Position numbers and translations under genes: made by a program
The notes under the pieces: generated by a model
Told to the model about the DNA's origin: nothing
The model's input: the letters and a program-made list of their open reading frames with translations, nothing else
Database searches by the model: none
Origin: Pseudomonas sp. B21-048
GTDB taxonomy: Bacteria; Pseudomonadota; Gammaproteobacteria; Pseudomonadales; Pseudomonadaceae
Direction: 5' to 3'
Length of the DNA: 64,000 nucleotides
Assembly (NCBI RefSeq): GCF_024748615.1
Contig: NZ_CP087168.1
Coordinates: forward strand, 2,790,001 to 2,854,000
In this document: positions 54,437 through 61,821 of the stretch, piece by piece
How the letters are laid out: the number at the start of each line of letters is the position of its first letter
Position numbering within the stretch: position 1 is the stretch's first letter

Positions 54437-55276
54437 TCAGTAAGCCTTGCCAGTCTTGTAGAAGTTCTCGAAGCAGAAGTTGGTCGCGTCGATGTAGCCT
54501 TCGGCGCCACCGCAGTCGAAACGCTTGCCTTTGAACTTGTAGGCCATGACACAGCCGTTTTGTGCCTGCTTCATCAGGGCGTCGGTGATCTGGATTTCGC
54601 CGCCCTTGCCTGGCTCGGTTTGCTCGATCAGGTCGAAGATGTCCGGGGTCAGGATGTAACGGCCGATGATCGCCAGGTTCGACGGTGCATCTTCAGGCTT
54701 TGGTTTTTCAACCATGCTGTGAACGCGGTAGATGTCATCGCGGATCATCTCACCGGCAATCACGCCGTACTTGTGAGTTTCTTGCGGGTCGACTTCCTGA
54801 ATGGCCACGATCGAGCAGCGGAACTGCTTGTACAGCTTGACCATCTGGGTCAGTACGCCGTCGCCCTCAAGGTTGACGCACAAGTCGTCCGCCAGTACCA
54901 CGGCGAAAGGTTCGTCGCCGATCAGTGGGCGGCCCGTCAGAATTGCGTGGCCCAGGCCTTTCATTTCAGTCTGGCGCGTGTAGGAGAACGAGCATTCGTC
55001 GAGCAGCTTGCGGATGCCGACCAGGTATTTTTCCTTGTCGGTGCCCTTGATCTGGTTTTCCAGCTCATAGCTGATGTCGAAGTGGTCTTCCAGGGCGCGC
55101 TTGCCGCGACCGGTAACGATGGAGATTTCGGTCAACCCGGCATCCAGTGCTTCTTCGACGCCGTACTGGATCAGTGGCTTGTTTACCACCGGCAGCATTT
55201 CTTTGGGCATGGCTTTAGTCGCTGGCAGGAAGCGAGTACCGTAACCGGCTGCTGGGAACAAGCATTTCTTGATCAT
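54437..55276 (-). CDS. galU: UTP-glucose-1-phosphate uridylyltransferase
   Basis: A 279-residue nucleotidyltransferase that makes UDP-glucose for LPS core, exopolysaccharide and trehalose synthesis. The N terminus KKCLFPAAGYGTRFLPATKA is the nucleotide-binding motif; KEMLPVVNKPLIQYGVEEA, FAVVLADDLCVN and VEKPKPEDAPSNLAIIGRYI are family blocks. Length matches Pseudomonas GalU. A single gene with its own terminator. Confidence 0.95.
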   Translation of the reverse strand: MIKKCLFPAAGYGTRFLPATKAMPKEMLPVVNKPLIQYGVEEALDAGLTEISIVTGRGKRALEDHFDISYELENQIKGTDKEKYLVGIRKLLDECSFSYTRQTEMKGLGHAILTGRPLIGDEPFAVVLADDLCVNLEGDGVLTQMVKLYKQFRCSIVAIQEVDPQETHKYGVIAGEMIRDDIYRVHSMVEKPKPEDAPSNLAIIGRYILTPDIFDLIEQTEPGKGGEIQITDALMKQAQNGCVMAYKFKGKRFDCGGAEGYIDATNFCFENFYKTGKAY

Positions 55277-55509
55277 ATAAGTCCTTGAAAGGGCTGTGTG
55301 TACGAGTTTCGGCGCAGTCTAATCAGGCGGCGCGCACCTTACAATGCCCCGCGCTGGCTAACCGCTGCCATCATAGAGAAATAAACCGGCGAATAGTTCA
55401 ATCGCCTTCCGGTTCGACGGATCGAGCGGTCCCACTCTACGCCCATGAGCGCCGTTTGCGTGCATTTGACGTATCATGGCCGCCTTGATCCCGCCAACGA
55501 GGCAGTTAT

Positions 55510-55722
55510 ATGTCGGCAGCACAAAACGCAAACGGTTATTCGGTCAGCCAGGACGAGGACGGTCAGTGGTGGATAGTCAATTACCACGGCGAACAGGTCG
55601 CTGGCCCATTGCCCAGCAAGGCGATGGCGGTGGAAGTGGCTGCGGTGTTCCAGGACGACCGCTCTGCCCCGGCCGCACCCCGTGAAGCAGCGCCAGCTCG
55701 GAGCCCCCGCCGCAAGAAATGA
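55510..55722 (+). CDS. Small hypothetical protein (70 residues)
   Basis: Begins at ATG with GAGG 8 nt upstream. It has a compact, aromatic-rich N-terminal half (YSVSQDEDGQWWIVNYHGEQ, then VAGPLPSKAMAVEVAAVFQD) and a basic, Ala/Pro-rich tail ending SPRRKK. No signal peptide. It looks like a small conserved Pseudomonas protein of unknown role; the basic tail could bind nucleic acid. The 233-bp gap before it, behind galU, shows no reading frame. Confidence 0.65.
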   Translation: MSAAQNANGYSVSQDEDGQWWIVNYHGEQVAGPLPSKAMAVEVAAVFQDDRSAPAAPREAAPARSPRRKK

Positions 55723-55847
55723 CCAGGACCGGCCCCGGCAAATGCCGTTCGAGCATTGAACGGGGGCTCGGTGATGGGTTTATCTGTACCGAAATGGCCA
55801 TTCGCTATACCCTCGCGCCAGCCCTTCCCTTCCCGATGACTGATTCC

Positions 55848-56129
55848 ATGAAAACGATACTGGCGCTGTTTGCAGTTCTTGCCTTGGCGGGCTGTGCCTC
55901 GGCTGAAAAAACCTACCTGAACAATGGTGAACAGGGGCTGACCATCGATTGCTCCGGCGAGGCCAATTCCTGGGCCACCTGCTACGAAAAAGCTGATGCC
56001 TCTTGCGCCGGCACCGGCTATCGGATTGTCGGTACCGATGGCACACCTTCGCCTGAGGAAAGCGACAAGACCCTGGGCGTCGACGTCGGCAACTACAAAA
56101 ACCGCAGCGTGGTGGTGGTCTGCAAGTAG
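55848..56129 (+). CDS. Small putative lipoprotein
   Basis: A 93-residue protein. MKTILALFAVLALAGCASAE is a short signal peptide with lipobox LAGC. The mature part has four further Cys (IDCSGE, ATCYEK, ASCAGT, VVCK), probably two disulfides, and the block CYEKADASCAGTGYRIVGTD resembles small Pseudomonas envelope lipoproteins. ATG 55836 (MTDSMKT) is an alternative start. Function unknown. Confidence 0.72.
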   Translation: MKTILALFAVLALAGCASAEKTYLNNGEQGLTIDCSGEANSWATCYEKADASCAGTGYRIVGTDGTPSPEESDKTLGVDVGNYKNRSVVVVCK

Positions 56130-56360
56130 CTACATGTGAATTTCAGCGAATTTGATCCCGAGCCCGCGCACAGTCTCGATTAAATCGTCGAGGCGACTGA
56201 AGGACTCGACTTCATCGTTGTCATCCACCAGGAAAAAACTGCGCCCGGCGCTTTTCTTGAAAAACACGATCCATTCCCCCGGATTCGCCGGGTTCTGAAT
56301 CACGTGGGTGGCAGAGATATGACCCTCTGCATGGCGCTCCCGCACCTGCTCTCGCTTCAT
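56130..56360 (-). CDS. Small conserved hypothetical protein (76 residues)
   Basis: Begins at ATG with TGGAG 6 nt upstream. MKREQVRERHAEGHISATHV, then PGEWIVFFKKSAGRSFFLVD and a C-terminal acidic helix (SRLDDLIETVRGLGIKFAEI). Cytoplasmic, no motif that I recognise. It is directly convergent with the lipoprotein gene, with no space between the two stops. Confidence 0.65.
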   Translation of the reverse strand: MKREQVRERHAEGHISATHVIQNPANPGEWIVFFKKSAGRSFFLVDDNDEVESFSRLDDLIETVRGLGIKFAEIHM

Positions 56361-56381
56361 GCTTGACTCCAGAAATGACAA

Positions 56382-56408
56382 TGCCGTCAAAGCGCGACTT
56401 TGACGGCA
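56382..56408 (-). terminator. Hairpin between two minus-strand genes
   Basis: TGCCGTCAAAG, CGCGA, CTTTGACGGCA: a perfect 11-bp stem 24 nt past the stop of the 118-residue lipoprotein gene and just before the 76-residue gene. The T run is short, so attenuation rather than full termination is possible. Confidence 0.65.
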
Positions 56409-56432
56409 TCGATGCTGACCGGGGGTAGTTTA

Positions 56433-56789
56433 TCAGCCGGATATGCACGCGGTGGCGGCATTGCGCACATCCCATGGGCGCAAAGGCACATTGGAGATGC
56501 GTTCATGCAGCTTGATGCTGCTGCCGCCGGAGCGGTCTTCAATTTCAAATACCGCTGCCGGCCCCGAGGAGAACTTCTGCGGCACGATAACCCGCACGCC
56601 TTCCTTGTGCGGCTCGACTTGCAGCGCTCCACGGCTTTCGGCCAGTTTCTCGACCAGGCACTGCGCGTACTCATGGGGTTTCTTGCCTGAAATCACGCTC
56701 ATAGTGGGCAGCGACTCATTGATGTCCGAGACACTCGCACACCCACCCACTGCCAATGCCAACGGCACGACCAGAACACCCCACTTCAT
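56433..56789 (-). CDS. Putative outer-membrane lipoprotein
   Basis: A 118-residue protein with signal peptide and lipobox MKWGVLVVPLALAVGGCASV, preceded by GGAGG at good spacing. The mature part has YAQCLVEKLAESRGALQVEP and GPAAVFEIEDRSGGSSIKLH and ends NAATACISG, with two Cys that may pair. Function unknown. A longer in-frame ORF reaches 56864 but the signal peptide and ribosome site mark the true start. Confidence 0.75.
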   Translation of the reverse strand: MKWGVLVVPLALAVGGCASVSDINESLPTMSVISGKKPHEYAQCLVEKLAESRGALQVEPHKEGVRVIVPQKFSSGPAAVFEIEDRSGGSSIKLHERISNVPLRPWDVRNAATACISG

Positions 56790-57001
56790 ACAAAACCTCC
56801 GATAAAGACCCTCCGACAGCACAAATACTGTTTTTCTCCGAGGCTCATTGCTTTTATCGCTCATAGAATTCCGAATAACTGTTTTTAATTGTCAAAGCGG
56901 ACCCCGACAGCCGGATAATAACCTGTTCGGGCTGATAAACTGCGCTAATCGCCCATGCTATCGTTTTGATTTTGTAGAAAAAGCCCTTCTGGAGGCGCCT
57001 C

Positions 57002-57304
57002 ATGAAATTTATCCACCAGCGCGAGCACCTCAACGAAGACGACATCGTCGTCATTCAGTGCTCCCAAATGTGCAACATCCGCTTGATGAACGACGCCAAC
57101 TTCCGCAGCTTCAAGAATGGCGGCCGTCACACTTACCACGGTGGCGCATTCGACACCTTCCCGGCCCGCATCACTGCGCCGAGCACTGGTTTCTGGAACA
57201 TCACCATCGACATGGTCACCCGTCGGCCGATCAGCGTGACCCGCAAGCCGAGCCTGACGCACTCGATCAAGATCATCCGCCGCTCCAGCTCGAAACTGAG
57301 CTGA
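57002..57304 (+). CDS. DUF1883 domain protein
   Basis: A 100-residue protein starting MKFIHQREHLNEDDIVVIQC and containing LMNDANFRSFKNGGRHTYHG, FDTFPARITAPSTGFWNITI and RRPISVTRKPSLTHSIKIIR. This is the DUF1883 pattern: a small beta-rich domain that in other bacteria can be fused to a TIR domain. Here it is free-standing. GGAGG lies 5 nt before the start. The next small gene follows 22 nt later. Confidence 0.8.
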   Translation: MKFIHQREHLNEDDIVVIQCSQMCNIRLMNDANFRSFKNGGRHTYHGGAFDTFPARITAPSTGFWNITIDMVTRRPISVTRKPSLTHSIKIIRRSSSKLS

Positions 57305-57326
57305 GCCCACACGAAAACAGGCAGGT

Positions 57327-57503
57327 ATGACCGTGGCCCAGACGACCAAATACGTCATCAAATACAAACTCAACGGCGAGCGCCGCTTTGAATTCGCCCA
57401 GCTGGAGAACGGCACGGAAGAAGAAGCCAAGGCTGCACTCGACGTCATTCATGGCCAGACTGAAGATGTCATCAGCGAGATCAGCGTGAGCAAAGCGTTG
57501 TAA
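57327..57503 (+). CDS. Small hypothetical protein (58 residues)
   Basis: ATG 57327 to TAA 57501-57503, with GCAGG just upstream. The product reads MTVAQTTKYVIKYKLNGERR, then FEFAQLENGTEEEAKAALDV and IHGQTEDVISEISVSKAL: a beta-beta-alpha-beta pattern with good GC3 codon use. It follows the DUF1883 gene by 22 nt and is probably cotranscribed. Too short for many gene finders. Function unknown. Confidence 0.65.
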   Translation: MTVAQTTKYVIKYKLNGERRFEFAQLENGTEEEAKAALDVIHGQTEDVISEISVSKAL

Positions 57504-57543
57504 AGCGATCTGGAGCGACAACATGGACGTCTGCTCCCCTTTC

Positions 57544-57558
57544 GAATTCGACCGCAAG
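57544..57558 (+). promoter_or_regulatory. Ada-box-like site before the 2OG oxygenase-alkB pair
   Basis: GAATTCGACCGCAAG contains AAT-N6-GCAA, the form of the Ada operator known from E. coli. An identical 15-mer lies at 59019 before ada, and the similarity continues into CCGGAGTG. A -10-like TAAACT (57589-57594) begins 32 nt after the last base of GCAA. Confidence 0.75.
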
Positions 57559-57630
57559 CGCCGGAGTGCCCACTCCCGCAACGCTCACTAAACTGGCCGC
57601 CTCGACCTTTTGGTCAAGGAGTCAGACCCC

Positions 57631-58341
57631 TTGTTTACCGACCCGATTCACAATGATGCCCTCGACTGGGCCGCCTTGGAGCAGCAACTCGACCAGGATG
57701 GCTGCGCCGTTATCAGGTCGTTTTTAAGCCCTGAGACCTGCGATGAAATAAGCGCCCTGTACGACCGGCCCGAGCCCTTTCGCTCGAAAGTGGTGATGGC
57801 TCGGCACGGTTTTGGCCGAGGTGAGTACAAGTACTTCAAGTACCCGCTGCCAGATCCGGTGGCCCGGTTGCGTAGCGCGTTCTACCCTCGACTGGTTCCA
57901 ATCGCCAATCGCTGGCACGAATCCATGGACCTGTCGACCCGCTTCCCCGAATCGCACGAAGCATTTTTGCAACGCTGCCATGCCGCCGGTCAGGAACGCC
58001 CGACACCTTTGTTGCTGCAATACGGCCCGCAGGACTACAACTGTTTGCATCAGGATCTGTACGGCGAACACGTCTTCCCGCTGCAAGTGGCGATTCTTCT
58101 GTCAGAACCGGGAGAAGACTTCACCGGCGGTGAATTTGTGCTGACCGAACAACGCCCACGGATGCAGTCACGCCCGCAAGTCATCGGCCTGAAGAAAGGC
58201 GACGCGTTGATTTTTGCCGTGAATCAGCGCCCGGTAAAAGGCGTTCGCGGCTATTACCGGGTGACCATGCGTCACGGGGTGAGTCGCCTGCACAGTGGAA
58301 AACGGCATACCCTTGGAATCATCTTTCACGATGCGTTATGA
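57631..58341 (+). CDS. 2OG-Fe(II) oxygenase (prolyl-hydroxylase-like), alkylation-response cluster
   Basis: A 236-residue Fe(II)/2-oxoglutarate dioxygenase. The iron and 2OG ligands are seen in NCLHQDLYGEHVFPLQ (His-x-Asp), and in the C-terminal RHGVSRLHSGKRHTLGIIFH (His and Arg). The substrate is unknown. Starting at TTG 57631 puts AAGGAG at 57615-57620 9-10 nt upstream; a TTG at 57610 is less well placed. It lies between an Ada-box-like promoter and alkB, with which it slightly overlaps or abuts, so it is probably an Ada-controlled repair or protein-hydroxylating enzyme made together with AlkB. Confidence 0.78.
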   Translation: MFTDPIHNDALDWAALEQQLDQDGCAVIRSFLSPETCDEISALYDRPEPFRSKVVMARHGFGRGEYKYFKYPLPDPVARLRSAFYPRLVPIANRWHESMDLSTRFPESHEAFLQRCHAAGQERPTPLLLQYGPQDYNCLHQDLYGEHVFPLQVAILLSEPGEDFTGGEFVLTEQRPRMQSRPQVIGLKKGDALIFAVNQRPVKGVRGYYRVTMRHGVSRLHSGKRHTLGIIFHDAL

Positions 58342-58345
58342 CCCC

Positions 58346-59011
58346 ATGAGCCCGATCACCCTCGATTTGTTTGCCGATGCCGAACCCGAGCAACAACCCA
58401 GGCGCGAGCAAATCGGCGAACAATCCTACGTGCTTAGAGGCTTCGCCCTGCCGTGGTTCGACCGGTTGCTGCCGGCGCTGGAGGCGGTTCTGGCAGCCGC
58501 GCCCTTTCGGCAAATGGTCACGCCTGGCGGCTTTACCATGTCGGTGGCACTAAGCAGTTGCGGCACCTGGGGCTGGACCACCGACCGCAGCGGTTACAAG
58601 TACACCCGCAACGATCCGCAAACCGGCCTGCCCTGGCCTGAAATGCCCGAGGTGTTTTTCGAGTTGGCGCAAGCGGCGGCGCAAGAGGCAGGGTTTATGG
58701 GTTTCGTACCGGATTCCTGCTTGATTAACCGCTATGTCCCTGGTGCCAGGATGTCGTTGCATCAGGACAAAGACGAAGGTTCCTACGCGGCACCCATTGT
58801 GTCGGTGTCCTTGGGGTTGCCGGCCACATTCCTGTTCGGCGGCTTCGAACGCAGCGCCAAAAGCCAACGCGTGCCGCTGATGCACGGCGATATTGTGGTC
58901 TGGGGCGGCGTGGACCGTTTGCGTTATCACGGCGTATTGCCGATCAAGGAGGGTTATCACCCTCAGCTGGGCGAACAACGGATCAACTTCACCTTTCGTA
59001 CCGCTGGATGA
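58346..59011 (+). CDS. alkB: DNA/RNA oxidative demethylase AlkB
   Basis: A 221-residue 2OG-Fe(II) dioxygenase that removes methyl groups from 1-methyladenine and 3-methylcytosine. The N terminus MSPITLDLFADAEP resembles E. coli AlkB. PFRQMVTPGGFTMSVALSSC, the iron site MSLHQDKDE with the distal His in RLRYHGVLPI, and the closing RINFTFRTAG with the 2OG-binding Arg are all present. ATG 58346 lies 4 nt past the stop of the preceding gene; ATG 58331 would overlap it. Both genes share the Ada-box promoter at 57544. Confidence 0.95.
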   Translation: MSPITLDLFADAEPEQQPRREQIGEQSYVLRGFALPWFDRLLPALEAVLAAAPFRQMVTPGGFTMSVALSSCGTWGWTTDRSGYKYTRNDPQTGLPWPEMPEVFFELAQAAAQEAGFMGFVPDSCLINRYVPGARMSLHQDKDEGSYAAPIVSVSLGLPATFLFGGFERSAKSQRVPLMHGDIVVWGGVDRLRYHGVLPIKEGYHPQLGEQRINFTFRTAG

Positions 59012-59018
59012 AACCGTT

Positions 59019-59033
59019 GAATTCGACCGCAAG
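59019..59033 (+). promoter_or_regulatory. Ada-box-like site before ada
   Basis: GAATTCGACCGCAAG, identical to 57544-57558 and containing AAT-N6-GCAA. A -10-like TAATCT (59064-59069) begins 32 nt after the last base of GCAA, the same distance as at the first site. This places the transcript start near 59076 and supports the downstream ATG of ada. Confidence 0.78.
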
Positions 59034-59098
59034 ACCCGGAGTGTGGCGTCTCTGCCGGCTGGTTAATCTGCATGAAACGGGTCAACGGACATGAAGCC

Positions 59099-60172
59099 AT
59101 GACAACTCATTCGAAAAATATCGCCACCGAAAACGATCCTCGCTGGGCCGCCGTGGTCGCACGCGATCCCCGCGCCGACGGGCATTTTGTGTATGCGGTG
59201 AAAACCACTGGCATCTACTGCCGCCCCAGCAGCCTGGCACGCTTGCCGAAACCGCAGAATGTAGAATTCTTCGACACCGCCGAGCAAGCTCAGGCGGCAG
59301 GTTATCGTCCCAGCAAACGGGCCGCGAAGGATCAAAGCGACGTCGCCGCACAGCACGCCACGACCGTGGCCGCCGCATGCCGTCACATTGAATCCGCCGA
59401 GACGTTGCCGGCGCTGAATGAACTGGCGGACGCCGCTGGCCTAAGCAGTTTCCACTTCCATCGCGTGTTCAAGGCCATTACCGGCCTGACGCCCAAGGGC
59501 TACGCCACCGCCCATCGCTCACGCAAGGTTCGCGAGCGTCTGGCGGACGGCGGCACGGTCACCGACGCGCTGTATGACGCCGGATTCAACTCCAACAGCC
59601 GATTCTATGAGGCCGCGGATCAAGTGCTGGGCATGACGCCTAGCGATTACCGTGCGGCCGGACAAAACAACGACATTCATTTTGCCGTCGGCCAGTGTTC
59701 TCTGGGAGCGATTCTGGTGGCGCAAAGTGAGCGCGGTGTCTGCGCGATTCTGTTGGGGGACGACCCGCATCAATTGGTCTGTGATCTGCAGGACAAGTTT
59801 CGCCGCGCCAACCTGATTGGCGCCGATCATGAGTTCGAGCAGTTGATCGCTAAAGTGGTGGGTTTTATCGAAGCCCCGGCGCTCGGCCTGGACTTGCCGC
59901 TGGACGTACGTGGCACGGCATTTCAGGAACGGGTGTGGCAAGCGCTGCGGGACATTCCTCTCGGCAGCACCGCCAGTTATGCCGATATCGCCCAGCGCAT
60001 CGGCGCACCGAAAGCCGTGCGCGCCGTGGCCCAGGCCTGTGGCGCAAACAGCCTGGCGGTGGCAATCCCTTGCCATCGCGTGGTGCGCAGCGACGGCAAC
60101 CTGTCGGGCTATCGCTGGGGCGTGGAGCGCAAGCGTCAGTTGCTGGAGCGAGAAAACGCGGCTGAATCCTGA
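59099..60172 (+). CDS. ada: Ada-type regulator/O6-methylguanine-DNA methyltransferase with a degenerate sensor zinc site
   Basis: A 357-residue three-part protein. The N-terminal methylphosphotriester domain covers about 1-80, an AraC-type DNA-binding domain about 90-185 (LNELADAAGLSSFHFHRVFK, ITGLTPKGYATA) and the methyltransferase about 190-357. The alkyl-acceptor Cys 325 is intact in AIPCHRVVRSDG. In the N domain the methyl-acceptor Cys 41 remains (TTGIYCRPSS), but the other three zinc ligands of E. coli Ada, at identical spacing, are replaced: Ser 45, Ser 72 and Ala 75 (YRPSKRAAKD). I start at ATG 59099 because the inferred -10 element at 59064 would place the ATG at 59072 upstream of the transcript start. 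The 3' end overlaps the convergent gene by 37 nt. Confidence 0.88.
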   Translation: MTTHSKNIATENDPRWAAVVARDPRADGHFVYAVKTTGIYCRPSSLARLPKPQNVEFFDTAEQAQAAGYRPSKRAAKDQSDVAAQHATTVAAACRHIESAETLPALNELADAAGLSSFHFHRVFKAITGLTPKGYATAHRSRKVRERLADGGTVTDALYDAGFNSNSRFYEAADQVLGMTPSDYRAAGQNNDIHFAVGQCSLGAILVAQSERGVCAILLGDDPHQLVCDLQDKFRRANLIGADHEFEQLIAKVVGFIEAPALGLDLPLDVRGTAFQERVWQALRDIPLGSTASYADIAQRIGAPKAVRAVAQACGANSLAVAIPCHRVVRSDGNLSGYRWGVERKRQLLERENAAES

Positions 60173-60624
60173 ATGCCGATATAGACCGCCACGGACTCCG
60201 GACCAGTGTAGACCTCGAAGTCCGTGGCGAACTTGCGGCGAACCTGCGGGTTATCCTCGAAGTAAGCCCAGACCAGGCCCCACGTCTGAATGACGCTGTC
60301 GGGCATCGGTCCTTTGGCGCTGAACACCAGGTAATCGCCGCCCTCAACCTGAATCTGCGCAAAGTTTTCGGAGGACGCGGTAACCGCCGCACCCGCGGTC
60401 ACATCGAACTGGCCCGAAGCATCGGACTCGTAGTTGGAATAGACGCCGTACATAAACGAATCCGGCTGTTTGTGGGCGATCTTGTCGAAAACGTCCTCAA
60501 CGAAAAATCGTTCCCACATAGGGCCGATACGCGCGGTATCTGGCTGCTGCTCTGCGACATTGAGGGTTCGCACCTGCAAACCCGAGACGCTAAAGGGCAG
60601 CACTTCACGTAGCTTTACATCCAT
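60136..60624 (-). CDS. GyrI-like/AraC-type effector-binding domain protein
   Basis: A 162-residue free-standing ligand-binding domain of the GyrI/Cass2-like superfamily: MDVKLREVLPFSVSGLQVRT, PMWERFFVEDVFDKIAHKQP, FMYGVYSNYESDASGQFDVT and VEGGDYLVFSAKGPMPDSVI. ATG 60624 has AAGGA upstream. Such domains bind small hydrophobic or cationic compounds; stand-alone members act as binders or hydrolases. Its end overlaps ada by 37 nt on the opposite strand. Confidence 0.75.
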   Translation of the reverse strand: MDVKLREVLPFSVSGLQVRTLNVAEQQPDTARIGPMWERFFVEDVFDKIAHKQPDSFMYGVYSNYESDASGQFDVTAGAAVTASSENFAQIQVEGGDYLVFSAKGPMPDSVIQTWGLVWAYFEDNPQVRRKFATDFEVYTGPESVAVYIGIQDSAAFSRSSN

Positions 60625-60677
60625 TGTCGCTATTTCCTTGTTTCTACAGTTTGTCTGTTTGATTGGCGTCAAGACGA

Positions 60678-61661
60678 TCAACGATTGACGTCGACCACCA
60701 CCCGGCCGCGCAACTGGCCGGCAAGCAGGCGCTGCGCCGCGTCGATGGCTTCACTCAAGCCGATTTCGTGACTGATCAGCGGCAGCAAGGCGAAGTCCAG
60801 ATCCTTGGCCAGGCGATTCCAGGCCAGTATCCGCTTGGCTTTGGGCTGGGTCACGCTGTTGATGCCGGCCAGAGTCACACCGCGCAAAATGAACGGCGCG
60901 ACGGAGGCCGGGAAGTCCATGCCTTGTGCCAGACCGCAGGCGGCGACGGTGCCGTTGGCCCGAGTGCTTGCGCAAGCGTTGGCCAGCGTGTGGCTGCCGA
61001 CCGAGTCGATCACCGCCGCCCAACGCTCCTTGGCCAACGGTTTGCCCGGCTCCGACAACGTGGCGCGATCGATGATTTCGCTGGCGCCCAATTGCTTGAG
61101 ATATTCGTGCTCAGAGGTGCGGCCAGTGGACGCCACCACGCTATAGCCGAGCTTGCTCAGCAGCGCGACGGCGAAACTGCCTACGCCACCATTGGCGCCC
61201 GTCACCAGCACTTCGCCTTGACCGGGATTCACGCCGTTGTGCTCCAGCGCCAGGATGCTCAGCATCGCCGTGTAACCGGCCGTGCCGATGGCCATTGCTT
61301 GCGCGGCGGTGAATGCTTTGGGCAGCGGGATCAGCCAGTCGCCATTCAGGCGAGCTTTCTGCGCCAATCCGCCCCAGTGTCCTTCGCCCGCCCCCCAGCC
61401 ATTGAGCAGGACTTGATCACCAACCTTGTAGTCCGGATGACCGCTGACTTCGACAGTGCCCGCCAGATCGATCCCCGGCACCATCGGGAATTTGCGCACC
61501 ACCGGGCTGCTGCCAGTGATCGCCAGGCCATCCTTGAAGTTCAACGTGCTGTATGCCACACGCACGGTTACATCGCCTTCAGGCAACTGATCGTCGTTGA
61601 TCTCTTGCAGAGTGGCCCGGTAACCGCTGTCATCCTTGTCGATCAAAATGCCTTTGAACAT
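60678..61661 (-). CDS. Zinc-independent quinone reductase-like oxidoreductase (acrylyl-CoA reductase AcuI/YhdH type)
   Basis: A 327-residue MDR-superfamily NADPH oxidoreductase: MFKGILIDKDDSGYRATLQE, TLNFKDGLAITGSSPVVRKF, PMVPGIDLAGTVEVSGHPDY, and VTGANGGVGSFAVALLSKLG as the NADPH site. The YhdH/AcuI group reduces acryloyl-CoA to propionyl-CoA and protects against acrylate. ATG 61661 has GGGAGG 5 nt upstream; the longer frame to 61712 is not needed. Confidence 0.88.
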   Translation of the reverse strand: MFKGILIDKDDSGYRATLQEINDDQLPEGDVTVRVAYSTLNFKDGLAITGSSPVVRKFPMVPGIDLAGTVEVSGHPDYKVGDQVLLNGWGAGEGHWGGLAQKARLNGDWLIPLPKAFTAAQAMAIGTAGYTAMLSILALEHNGVNPGQGEVLVTGANGGVGSFAVALLSKLGYSVVASTGRTSEHEYLKQLGASEIIDRATLSEPGKPLAKERWAAVIDSVGSHTLANACASTRANGTVAACGLAQGMDFPASVAPFILRGVTLAGINSVTQPKAKRILAWNRLAKDLDFALLPLISHEIGLSEAIDAAQRLLAGQLRGRVVVDVNR

Positions 61662-61821
61662 CACTGCCTCCCGATGGAATCGCTCAGTTGTCGTGCTGTT
61701 GAAATAGCACATGAAAACACATCGCCGCAGCCGACTTTAAGCCAATCCTCGAACTCGACTGGCCTTGGGTCAGTCATTACTGATACAAATTCGCTTCTAC
61801 CGACGTCGGAGAACACTGCAC

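Noticed and set aside
53219..55288. A 689-codon open frame on the plus strand
   Set aside because: It is antisense to gor and galU, both certain genes; no start signal and shadow-type composition.
57523..57591. A 22-codon frame MDVCSPFEFDRKRRSAHSRN...
   Set aside because: It overlaps the Ada-box promoter, which explains the sequence conservation with 59019; no ribosome site.
59072..59098. ATG at 59072 as the ada start
   Set aside because: It has no ribosome site and would lie at or before the transcript start predicted from the -10-like TAATCT at 59064; ATG 59099 gives a length close to known Ada proteins.
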